This document shows, in pieces, positions 54,426 to 64,000 of a DNA stretch of 64,000 nt. The translations under genes were made by a program, and so were the position numbers. This DNA is from Aquarana catesbeiana. Lineage: Eukaryota > Chordata > Amphibia > Anura > Ranidae. The notes beneath the pieces are model-generated. The model saw only the letters and a program-made list of their open reading frames with translations. It searched no databases and had not been told where the DNA came from. The stretch lies in NCBI RefSeq assembly GCF_042186555.1, contig NC_133333.1, forward strand, positions 69,553,055 through 69,617,054, written 5' to 3'. Position 1 is the stretch's first letter. Each line of letters opens with the position of its first letter.

Positions 54426-57400
54426 TCATAATTCCTGAGCATAACTCCATGTCTTTTTGAAAGCTGTCCAACCCTCCCATTTTGCCGTGGCTCTGTTAAT
54501 ATCCTCATCCATACTGCTTCCCCAGCATTCCATTATATATGTTTCCTCAACCATGTCTATCCACTCCCAGGTTAGTGGGATTTCCTCTTTTTGCCAATTC
54601 CTGGGTATAAGTCTCTTAGCGGCGTTTAATAGATGAGGGACCAACGACCTTTTATACTGCTTTATGTCACCCACCCCACCATGGAACAACACCACCCACG
54701 GGTCTTCCACTACTTCTTTTTTGTAATCTCCTTGATAAATTGAAGAATCTTTTTCCAGAATTCCCTGATTTTAGGGCAGTCCCACCACAGATGTGTCATG
54801 GAACCTACCTCTTTACATCCTCTCCAACAATCTGCTGATGTATTGCACAGAAATGTACTTGTTTTATCTGGGGTTGCGTACCATCTTACCAGGCACTTAT
54901 AATTCATTTCTGCTGTTCTGCTGTCCACTGCCGAGGCATGGGCAAGGTTCAAGATTTTTTCCAATGAGCTTCTTGTCTCGCATTGTCCCCAATTCCCTCT
55001 CCCATTTTCTAATGAAGGGCGGTATCTCCACTTCGTCTTCCCTCAATAACACTTTATAAATTTTTGATATAGTGTTTCTCGGGTCCTCTTCCAAGAACAA
55101 TCGTTCAAAAATGGGAAGATCATCTCCGGATCTGATAGGTTGAGGTAAGTTTTTAACAAAATGATTCAGCTGGGGAGACCGCCATTCAACCATCCCCCGT
55201 GCAAGATTAGTGTGCATCAAATCCTGTGTAGGAATCCATTTTTCCTTTTTTAAATATATCCCTTAATTGTGTGATCCCCTTTTTTAACCAAACTCATCCT
55301 TTGCTATTCATTCCTGGTGGAAAATATTCATTATCTATCAGTGTAATTAAAGGTGAGTTGTATTTGCAATCAAGCCGTTTATATGTCCCGTCCCAAATTT
55401 TAAAGGCATAGTGTATCAGTGTTTTCATCTAATCTTCTGTGTTGTGGGGGATTCCAAATAATACTTCCCAATTGTTCTTTACTGTGTGTTTTCTCTATAC
55501 TAACCCATTTTTTCTCATTTTTTCCTTGGCCCATTCTACCACTCTGGACAACACAACAGCTTTATAGTAAATTGAGATGTCAGGGACCGCTAAACCTCCC
55601 TTCATTTTCCCCTGTTTCAACGTTTGAAAGGAAACTCTTGTTTTTTTATTTTTCCAAATTAAATTCATTAGCAAGATTTTTAATCTTCTCAAGTATTGTT
55701 GAGGGAGGGCTACTGGCAACATCTGAAATCTGTACATAACCTTAGAGAGGATCACCATTTTTATAATATTGATCCATCCCAGCCAGGATAGTGAATCTTT
55801 TGCAGTCAGACCTGACTTCGTCTAATAGGGGAATATAGTTTATTTTATAAATCTTCTCCCTTGTATTTGCTAGTTTAATTCCCAAGTACTTCAGTTCTTT
55901 TGTCCAAGCAAATTTAAACTCATTTTTTAATACTCTTTCTTCTGTCTGACTTAAGTTGATATTTAGTATCTCGGATTTTGCAAGGTTTATTTTAAAATTG
56001 GAGATTTCCCCATATTGTTTCAGGGTGTTTGTTAAATTGCGCATTGCATTCCGGGGGTTCATGACATAAAACAGTATATCGTCTGCAAATGCAGAGAGTT
56101 TATGTTCTTCCTTTCCCAGCTTAAATCCAGATGTGCTAGAGTCGTTGCGTATCGTGGCCAGAATTGGTTCCAAGGACAGGACGAATAGCATTGGGGACAG
56201 GGGGCACCCCTGCCTCGTCCGATTTTTCATCTCAAAAGGGAGAGACACTAGACCGTTTACTTTTATTAATGCAGTAGGATGGTGGCATAATAATTTAATC
56301 CAACCAATCATTCTTGGGCCAATGCCCATAGTCTCCAGAGTCTGGATCATGAACCCCCAGTCTACTCTGCTGAAGGCCTTTTCGGCATCGATCGACAGTA
56401 GAAGTCCTGGGGGGCCTCTCCCTTTTATCATTTGAAGTAAAAGTGCAGTTTGCACCCCATTATCTCTCCCTTCCCTTTTAGGGGTAAATCCGACCTGATC
56501 CGGGTTTACCAGTATGTTCATTAATCCCTTCAGCCTCCCGGCCAATACTTTGGCGAAAAGTTTTATGTCAGCGTTGAGTAATGAAATTGGCCTGTAGCTA
56601 GAACACAACGTTTCCTCCTTTTTCCTTCTTTCAAAATAACGGTGATAGCCGCTGATAATGCATCCCTACTAATTTAATGCTCTACCCCCAGGCCGTTCAT
56701 ATATTGGCAAAGCTTTGAGACTAGGATCGTTTTTAATTTTTTATAATAAGATATTGTAAAACCGTCCGGCACTGGACTTTTCCCCAGTGCCGATTCTGAC
56801 AGGGCCTTCCCTATTTCTTCCTCAGAGATCGGGGCCTCCAATGCTTCCCCGGCCTCTTTGGCTATTTTCGGGAGTCCTGCATTCCTAAGAAAATTGGTTA
56901 TTTTTCTGTTCTTTTCAACCAGTCAGACTTCCTGCTGCTGTACTGAGTATAATTCTTGGTAATAAATTCTAAATATATCTGCAATTCCTTCAGGCGAGTA
57001 GACCATATTACCTTCCTTAGTTTGTATTTTCTCTATATAGTTGATGGCTTTTTTCTTTTGCAGTATTTTTGCCAGGTGTTTACTGGGTTTGTTTCCCCAC
57101 TTATATCTTTCCCTTGCAGTCCTATTAAAGACCATCTTAGTTTCATGGTCTAATAAAACTTTTAGCTCAGCTCTCTTATTTATTACCTTTTGATATAACT
57201 CTTGTTGGCGGGCCAGATGTTTTTTATGTTCTTGTTCAGCTTTGCCTAGTTCATCTGATAGTATACGTATTTTCTCAGTTCTCTCCTCCTTTTTTTACGT
57301 GATCCTAACTCGATCAGGATCCCCCTAATGCAGGCCGTATGAGCCTTCCCATAAGGTGAACCCCGTTACTTCTCCTGTGTCGTTTAATGAGAAATAATTT

Positions 57401-58179
57401 TCAAGTTCCCTTGCTACCAATGCGGAGCCTTCTTCGTCTCAAATCAACTCTTCGTTCAAGCGCCATCCGACCCGTTGGCCTAATTTCCCTGACACTGACA
57501 TTTTCATCCACACCGGGGAATGATCCGAAAGTGTAGAAATTCACCTTATCTATATCCCTATGTTCTACAAAAATGTAATCTATCCTAGAGTAGGACCCGT
57601 GCACGGGGGAGTAAAACGTAAAGTCTTGTGTTTTAGGATGTTGAATCCTCCAAATATCAACCAATTGGCTGTCATACAGTTTTTGTTTAACCTCTTTCAA
57701 TTGAACGTAAGTAGTCTCCCGCGCCTGGGTCCTGGTGTCATACAGAAGTTCAAATCTCCTATCATAATTGTATGTCCTTTCCTAAAGTCCCTCAACTTTG
57801 CCAAGATATTTTTAAGATATTTCATCGGATTTTTATTGGGGGCATAAGTATTTGCCAATGTATATTCCTCTTCACCTAATTTCCCCTTTAAAAACAGGAA
57901 TCTACCCTCAGAATCAGTTAACCTATCTTCCAGTATGAAACGGATTCCATTCGCGAACCCAATTACTACCCCCCTCGCTCTTTTAGTGACTGTGTCTCCA
58001 TAAAACCATAACGGAAAGTCCCTAGATGACAGTTTGACATTTGACTCATGGGAAATATGTGTCTCTTGAAGAAAAACCACTTCCACCCTGTACCGTTTAA
58101 GCTCTTTCATTATCATATGTTTCTTACTGGGAATATTCAGTCCCCTAACTTTGTAGGTCATAAAATTAATTGTTGTCAT
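54426..58179 (-). pseudogene. L1 'G' ORF2 (endonuclease, reverse transcriptase)
   Basis: The ATG at 58179 opens MTTINFMTYKVRGLNIPSKK with EVVFLQETHIS, then LANTYAPNKNP, HTIMIGDLNFCMTPG, and SRIDYIFVEHRD in the next frame (57590-57540). The linker YKWGNKPSKHLAKIL is at about 57100. The reverse transcriptase is open from 56608 to 55742 with YRPISLLNADIKLFAKVLAG, LLLSIDAEKAFSRVDW, NRTRQGCPLSPMLFVLSLEP and SAFADDILFYV, followed by LKYLGIKLANT. The C-terminus has CWRGCKEVGSMTHLWWDCP (about 54840-54780). Frameshifts are found near 57700, 56640 and 55750. Confidence 0.9.
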
Positions 58180-58595
58180 CTCTTTAATCCAAAATTCCTA
58201 TCTAAACCTTGTTTATTTGGTCTATAGCTAATTTTAACCGTTTTTACGGACAATATAACAGAGGTATCCCCCCGCCCCCCAGCCCCACCCGGGCCCTTAG
58301 ACCTTCGAAGAACACGTTGTCTCGTGTCCCTCAGAAGATCTCCAACTCCAGAGGTGGAACTCTCGGTGTGCCCCCATCCTCCTCCACATCCATTACAGAA
58401 TGGGTTTTTGGGGAGGTTGGCCAGCCACCTGCCGTGCGGCCCTCTCATAACTGCTTAACCTTTCTTCTCTGTGCTCTCCCACCCCCCTGCCCCCCCCGGC
58501 CCCTGTCCATCATTTTGCCAACATACTGCATTTCTAACCAAGTCCCGTATCCCCCCCCCCCTCCACTCATTAAACCATTCTGGCAACTGTGGTTC

Positions 58596-59570
58596 CTATA
58601 TTTCTAATTTTTTACAGAAGTCCCCAAGTTCATCAGGAAATCTTAACCTGGCTGATCTTCCATCTTTCGACCCGAGGAGGCAAGCAGGAAAGCCCCAGCT
58701 GTACTTTATGTTCTGTGTCCTCATCTGATCTAAGAGGGGTTTTAACATACGTCTTCTAGCCAGTGTCTCCGGAGCCAGGTCCGAAAAAACCTGGATTTCA
58801 GCACCCTCATACTGCAGAGGAGTTTTCCCTCTTACGTTTTCCCAAATCTCGGCTTTGTCCTCATAAAATATGAATCTTGCTATAATGTCCCGCGTTCTGT
58901 CGGGCCTATTGGCATCGAATCTCCCCACCCGGTGTACCCGTTCGATGTTCGTAAAGTCCTCTACGCCTACACCGAGTATTGGGGAAAAGATTTCTCCTGT
59001 AACCTTCCTCAAATCTCCCACCCCTTCTTTCGGGTACAGAGCATATTCTCAAGTTCTGCCTTCTGTTTCTGTTTTCTTGGTCCTCTAACCTATAAAGGAG
59101 TTTAGCCTGGTTATGTTGTATATTTTTAACTTGATCCTTGAGAGCCTGGATCTCCATGGCTTGTTTGTCCATTGTGTCCTCTACCGTCTCAATTCTAGCC
59201 AGCAGGTGTCCCAGGTCAGATCTCAGCATGTTTATCTCAGTTTTAATAGAATTTTCCAGTCTCGTGAACATTGCCAGAATATCTCCTTTTGTAGGGAGTT
59301 GGGCCTCAGTCCTTTGATCTTCTAATCTAGTTAATTCCAGTTCGCTTTCAATTGCTAAATCCTCTTTTAGACTGATTTGGGGTACATTCTTTCCTCTCCT
59401 CAGATCCCTTTTTCTTATCCGCTTTACCTTGCTTTGGGGGTGCTGAATTGATGTTATTTGGGCTGAGCCCCTGGGCCAGGTACTGTTTAAATGTACTCCA
59501 CGAGGTGTTCTCTTTTGGGGTTTTGGGTGCCCCCCCCCCCCCCAGCGGCTTTAGACGAGGATTTACTCAT
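58596..59570 (-). pseudogene. L1 'G' ORF1
   Basis: The ATG at 59570 (MSKSSSKAAGGGG) leads through a charged region to a coiled coil (ETVEDTMDKQAMEIQALKDQ, about 59200-59140) and the core YRLEDQENRNRRQNLRICSV (about 59095-59036). A frameshift near 59030 moves the rest to 59021-58596: DFTNIERVHRVGRF, TRDIIARFIFYEDKAEIWE, LARRRMLKPLLDQMR and GRSARLRFPDELGDF. It has the normal ORF1 architecture (coiled coil, RNA-recognition-like domain, C-terminal domain). Confidence 0.88.
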
Positions 59571-59617
59571 GGTGGATCAGCAGACCCCCCCCCTGTAGTA
59601 TAGGTGTCCGGTTCTGG

Positions 59618-60422
59618 TTTTTTTTTTTTTACAAGTTTAATAAGGTCTTTATTCACTTGTACTGGTACCCGCAATCCTCTATGCCAGGGTCTTATTCAGG
59701 GCCTGCCCTTGCCTCCTTTCTTATCTACAGTCCCCTCCAACATCCCCCTACAGGGATACCGGGTATATTACTACCAACAGAACGTTTCAGTAATTCAAAA
59801 GTTCAGCAATTCAACAATTCCAGCTGTGGGTGTTCAACCAATCCTCCCCTCAGCCCTCCTCAGTTAAGTAGCATACTCCTGATTACTTTCAATGAGGCCG
59901 CAGCGCCAGACTGGAAACATTACTTACAGCATATACACTTCCTGGGCATGCCTTCATATCCTGATCTTCACACTGTGGGGTGATCCACTCTTACCTCTCT
60001 CTCCAGGGGTGTTGGGCATCTGCACTGTACTTACAGCAAACCTTTCGGTGGAGCTAGGGGGTTTCTACTTCCAAAGCGCAGCAGTTGACTACCTAGCCTT
60101 TCTTCCGCGCTCTGCCTCCAAACTCCGAGACAGAGCCGCTGTGGACGGGGTCCCAGGGGGGGCGGACGCCGGTCCCGCTCTGTATGTCTTCCCACCCGGG
60201 CTGCACAATACCAGCCCCGCGCTCTGCTGTGTGGTTAGGCGTTCCCAGCGCCTCAGAGAGCCAGAGTGCATCAGACGGGATGAGACCTCAGCCCCGGCTC
60301 CTCTCCTCCCCTTCTCATTCCCGCCGCAGCCTCCGCATCGACGCTCACCGTCCAGCTGGCCAGCACACCCAGGTTCCTCCCTCCCCGTCTGACGCCGTCT
60401 CACGTCATCCTCCCCCCTCCTG
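59618..60422 (-). pseudogene. Apparent retrocopy of a polyadenylated transcript, joined to L1 'G'
   Basis: On the minus strand an 800-bp stretch begins GC- and CpG-rich (60422-60090) and ends with AATAAA (59653-59648), 17 bases before a 13-base poly(A) (59630-59618). That is the 3' end of an RNA polymerase II transcript. No duplication separates it from L1 'G'; the only pair found encloses both. A reading frame of about 100 codons (60403-60089) begins MRRRQTGREEPG, but I do not recognise it and do not claim a protein. The source gene is unknown. Confidence 0.6.
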
Positions 60423-60432
60423 TAGGGTTTTT

Positions 60433-61566
60433 CTCATATTTAGGATACTGAGAAAAATCTAATATTAGAAAGCTATACTTTTATGTTTTACAGGTTTGTT
60501 AATCGTGAGGTGTGACCAAATTAAAGATGTAATTTTAAAATCTTGATGTGGATTAAAGCTTTGCAGACGGTTAAGCTTATTTAACTTGTCATCAATCGTG
60601 GCTTCGTATCCTGAAGGAAGGTGTACGTAAAAGTTTAAAGCCCTCAGCAATCCATTTGTTCATCGAGAATCGGCCTCTACAGTAGTCAAGGGCTCTGAGT
60701 GGTATAGGTATCTTTTGTAAATACCCTAGAGCATGGAAGTTTGAGACCAGAAACTTCCATGCTAACAGGGTAGCTTTAATGGAAAGCAATTTAGGAACTA
60801 TGACCTTAGGGAATATCACATAAGCCACTGACAGGGCAAATAAATCATTTCCCTTGGTGATTACTCTTTCAATGGATAACCACAACTTATCGTCATTTGG
60901 GAAGAACCAGTATAGTATTTATGCATATCAGGCAAGTTCATACCCCCTTGGTTTGTTTTTAGAAGATGTTAAAATAGAGAAAGCTGCCCTTGTTTTTTTG
61001 TTATTCCAGACCAGGTTTCTCAATTTTTAGTATTTTTAGAATCTTGAAAAAGCTTAAAGGTATTGGAATAGGTATGGCTCTAAAAAGGTAAAGTATCTTG
61101 TGTAGGGTTTGCATTTTAAATGCTGCAATTTTGCCTATCCAGGATAGCTGTGTTTTTGTTTTATATTTTGAAAATCTTTAGAAATCAAGTCTAATAACTT
61201 AGGAAAATTAGCTGCATATAGTTCTTTTGCGGGAAATGTAAGGTTGATACCTAGATAGGTGAACGAAAATGCATCCCAATTATAATTATATTTTTCTTTG
61301 AGGATGGTAGAGGTATCGTTGGATATATTCATAGGTAAGGCAAAGCTTTTCCTATTGTTAATTTTGTAATAAGATACTTAAAGGAGTTAAGTATTGATTG
61401 TAGCACGTGCAGGGATTTGTTGGGATTAGTTAAAGATAGAATGATGTCATCGGCAAATAGGCGATAGCCCAATTTTATGCATTCTATCTTTATTCCTGAA
61501 ATATTTTCATTGGACCTAATGGTTTCTGCTCAATTACCAAAGAAAAAAAAAATGGGTGAGAGTGGG
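60433..61566 (-). pseudogene. L1 'F' reverse transcriptase, second part
   Basis: It continues directly from the piece beyond LTR 2. It carries GYRLFADDIILSLTNPNKSL (about 61477-61410; FADD catalytic box), FTYLGINLTFPAKELYAANF (about 61265-61205), then a thumb and linker region in several frames (LNKLNRLQSFNPHQDFKI, about 60590-60530), ending QYPKYEKNP at the L1 'G' junction. Multiple stops are present. Confidence 0.85.
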
Positions 61567-63374
61567 TGTGACAGACTCACCCGGGATAGAGGCTTTTGGA
61601 GGGGACTGAATGTGAGCCTCTTGCCTACAGATTATGGGCCCTGGCATTTGGGGTACCCTTGAGGTGTTGTTACTTTGGCTTCGGGTCCTTGTCCCCCAGG
61701 ACACGCAGACTCTGGGGACCCTGTATTTGCCATAGTAGCAATAGTGACTGACTCATACTGTGAGAAGATGCTAATGTCATCAACTCCACTCACCTGTCTG
61801 ATGTCAGCTATAATGTGTTTAATGTAAATGAGTTTAGTCTGGCTTACCACAGGTTCTAAGGGTATTCAACTCATTGTTGTTTGTTCTAATTAACCCTGTG
61901 TTGATGTTTATGGTAATGTGTGTTGAATAGTCAATGAGCTAGGAGACGTAGTCACTTAGTCTGGGTAAAAGGATTAGTTAATTAGCTCATGTTAACCACT
62001 TCAAGACCGCCGCACGACTATATACGTCCAAACTTTGAACGGGGATATCGTTGGTATGGCAGCAGCTGCCATAACCCCGGTATCCCTGTTTTCGTGCGGC
62101 AGCCTGTTTTCAGATAAAAGTGGTCCCTGCGGCGGATTCGCCGCGAGTTCACTTTTATCGGTGGCGGGAGAGGGCCCCCCCCTCCCGCCACGATCCGGTG
62201 CCCTCCGATGCTTACCGGAACCGTCGGTAGCGGCGGAGGTGATCGCATCCTGTCCTGTGGTGTGTCTGGAGACAAGTGAGGCCAAGATGGCGCTCACTCG
62301 TCTCCAATACACTGCTGGGCAGAAGCGACGTCAATACGTCACTTCCGTCCACGCCTCTTAAAGGCACATTTTTTCAAATGTCATTTTTCTAAATGACTTT
62401 TTTTTTTTTTTTTTTATTGCATTTTAGTGTAAATATGAGATCTGAGGTCTTTTTGACCCCAGATCTCATATTTAAGAGGTCCTGCCATGCTTTTTTCTAT
62501 TACAAGGGATGTTTACATTCCTTGTAATAGGAATAAAAGTGACACCATTTTTTTTTTTTTTAAATAGTGTAAAAATAAATAAAATTTTGTAAAATAAATG
62601 ATAAAAATAAAAAAAAGAAATTTTTAAAACCCCCCTGAAGTGAACGCATACACGAGTAGCGCCCGCATATGAAACCGGTAGTCAAACCACACATGTGAGG
62701 TATCACCGCGACCGGTAGAGCAAGAGCAATAATTCTAGCCCTAGACCTCCTCTGTACCGCAAAATATGCAACCTGTAGAATTTTTTAAACATCGCCTATG
62801 GAGATTTTTGAGGGTAAAAGTTTGATGCCATTCCACGAGCGGTCGCAATTTTCAAGCGTGACATGTTGGGTATCAATTTACTCTGCGTAAAATTATCTTT
62901 CACAATATAAAAAAAAATTGGGCTAACTTTATTGTTGTCTTATTTTTTTATTTAAAAAAGTTAATTTTTTCCAAAAAAAAGTGCGCTTTTAAGACTGCTG
63001 CGCAAATACGGTGCAAAAAAAAGTATTGCAATGACCGCAATTTTATTCTCTAGGGTGTTAGAAGAAAAACCATATATAATGTTTGGGGGTTCTAAGTAAT
63101 TTTCTAGCAGAAAAACCTGTTTTAAACATGTAAACACCTAAAATCCAAAACGAGGCTGGTCCTTAAGTGGTTAATTAAGTTAGGTTTTAGTCATTCTGCT
63201 GTGTATATATTTGTGTGAGATCTCAAATAAAGAGTTAGTTCATGTTAGCATCTAAGCAAGTGTCGCCTTGTTTTCTGCTCAGAGCGGTTGGAATATCTGA
63301 TATCTGTATCCAGACTACAAGGAAGTGGTATACTGACGGAAGCACTCAAGCGGAGTGTGGGACGTTCCGTGACA
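61567..63374 (+). mobile_element. Solo LTR 2 with 5-bp duplication
   Basis: It begins TGTGACAGACTCACCCGGG and ends TTCCGTGACA, flanked by GTGGG on both sides (61562-61566 and 63375-63379). Without the piggyBac-type insertion it is about 630 bp. It is the same family as LTR 1 but with an internal shorter segment. TG..CA ends and a 5-bp duplication identify an LTR; the absence of internal genes identifies a solo LTR. It splits the L1 'F' reverse transcriptase after the TRQDCPL motif. Confidence 0.92.
61996..63170. mobile_element. piggyBac-type MITE in LTR 2
   Basis: The inverted tips are CCACTTCAAGACC on the left and GGTCCTTAAGTGG on the right, with TTAA on both sides (61992-61995 and 63171-63174). 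TTAA is the diagnostic piggyBac target. LTR 1 has the unfilled site (CATGTTAATTAGG near 44495), confirming the insertion. The 1175-bp body is non-coding and includes two hairpins (62432-62475 around AGATCTGAGGTC, and about 62500-62530). Confidence 0.92.
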
Positions 63375-64000
63375 GTGGGCAATCCTGTCTGGTGCCGTTC
63401 GTGAGGTTAAAAGTCTTAGACAACATTCCCGAGGTGGAAACTTTTGCTGATGGTTGTGTGAATATAGTAGCATAATTGCTCTCATGGATAAATCCTGAAA
63501 ATCCAAACTTTTCAAGAGTCCTGGAGATATAGTTCCAATGCACTTCTGGAGATTTAGTTCGAATGCCTTCTCTGCATCCAGACCTAGGAGCAGAGAAGGC
63601 GTTCGTGTGTTCTCAATGTAGTTAATCAAATTGATCATCCCTCTCGTGCTGTCCGGGGCTTGACAACCCTTAACAAAGCCTACTTGGTCAGAGTTGACCA
63701 GGTAAGGGGTTATTTCTACCAAATGATTGACCAATATTTTGGCATAAATTTTAATGTCCGAATTGAGCAACGAGATTGGTCGATAGTTTAAAGGAGATGT
63801 CAAGTCTTTGTCAGATTTTTGGAGAGTAATTATTACCGCTTCTAATAGTTCTTTCGGGCAACATTTGGCTGTAGCTATGCAATTAAACAGGTTTGTTAAG
63901 TGCGGAGCTAAACTATTAATGAATGTTTTGTAATATTTGTTGGATAGACCGTCCTTACCTGGCGATTTATGCAGCGGAAGGTATTTTATAACTTTCTGGG
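63375..64000 (-). pseudogene. L1 'F' reverse transcriptase, first part
   Basis: The minus-strand frame has NYRPISLLNSDIKIYAKIL, LVNSDQVGFVKGCQAPD, LLLGLDAEKAF and, in other frames, NGTRQDCPLSR, then LTR 2. Upstream coding continues off the window end. Frameshifts occur near 63550. Confidence 0.88.

Larger units (their letters stand above)
54158..59617 (-). mobile_element. L1-like LINE 'G', near full length
   Basis: An L1 with short 5' leader (59617-59571), ORF1 (59570-58596), ORF2 (58179-54426) and a poly(A) tail (T run 54158-54171 as written). Its 5' end touches the poly(A) of a separate transcript copy (59618-60422). The pair is bounded by TAGGGTTTTT (54153-54162 and 60423-60432). It belongs to a different L1 lineage than E or F. 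Confidence 0.88.
44800..64000 (-). mobile_element. L1-like LINE 'F', split by three large insertions
   Basis: Pieces of one L1 ORF2 lie on the minus strand at 63375-64000, 60433-61566, 53691-54157 and 45450-45807. They are ordered and become one continuous protein when the intervening insertions are removed. The 3' end is near 44800, marked by a (TTTA)n tail at 44804-44836 (AAAT repeats on the element strand). The segments between are solo LTR 2, L1 'G' with a retrocopy, and the Harbinger transposon. The 5' end is outside the window. Confidence 0.85.

Noticed and set aside
60184..60462. Plus-strand frame of about 90 codons in the CpG-rich block
   Set aside because: It lies antisense to the poly(A)-tailed retrocopy and crosses its boundary; GC-rich DNA tends to keep frames open.
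1..64000. Host genes, tRNA genes, CRISPR arrays, and bacterial or phage defence systems
   Set aside because: No tRNA-like cloverleaf, no regularly spaced repeats with unique spacers and no non-transposon protein family was recognised; the content is that of a vertebrate repeat region.

Overview
This window reads as a repeat-dense vertebrate chromosome, most likely from an amphibian and probably a frog. The basis is the mix of elements: several different L1-like LINEs, a CR1-like LINE, a DIRS-type tyrosine-recombinase retrotransposon, PIF/Harbinger, hAT, Tc1/mariner and piggyBac-type DNA transposons, and compact elements carrying hammerhead-ribozyme-like motifs. I found no host protein-coding gene, tRNA, rRNA or CRISPR array. 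Nearly every coding stretch belongs to a mobile element and carries frameshifts, stops or insertions. The species is inferred from this mix, not proven.

Layout. 1-5.9 kb: L1 'A' (minus strand) abuts an older L1 'B'. A's ORF1 is cut by a hAT-type element with a perfect 8-bp target-site duplication (TSD) and by a Harbinger-type MITE. 7-12.4 kb: three compact non-coding elements (units I, J, M) with inverted ends, hammerhead-like motifs, or both; a 1.3 kb hAT element sits inside J. 12.6-15 kb: a decayed Tc1 transposon. 15.4-16.3 kb: a DIRS relic. 16.5-22.2 kb: a nearly full-length DIRS element inside a short-TIR element. 23.7-25.7 kb: a 2 kb near-perfect palindrome with a 15-bp TSD. 27.6-28.7 kb: another hammerhead-bearing unit. 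28.7-30.1 kb: a 175-bp tandem repeat holding a hAT element, which itself carries a minisatellite.

30.1-44.7 kb is one solo LTR expanded by nested insertions: an L1 ('C'), then a hAT element that contains a nearly full-length L1 ('E'), which contains a CR1 copy and a Harbinger MITE. 44.8-64 kb is one old L1 ('F', minus strand) split by three insertions. These are a 7.9 kb Harbinger transposon with MADF-like, Myb-like and transposase genes (itself cut by a hammerhead-bearing foldback element), a joint insertion of L1 'G' plus an apparent polyadenylated-transcript copy, and a second solo LTR holding a piggyBac-type MITE. Many boundaries are supported by matching TSDs or by the interrupted reading frame resuming across the insertion.

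The most notable signals are: (1) four hammerhead-like motifs that share one layout but have different, internally complementary stem I sequences; they lie in elements with shared 3' architecture and resemble the ribozymes known from Penelope-like retroelements; (2) the 2 kb palindrome; (3) the L1 plus transcript chimera inside a single TSD pair, as expected from template switching; (4) a Harbinger element with an inverted second copy of its MADF exon.
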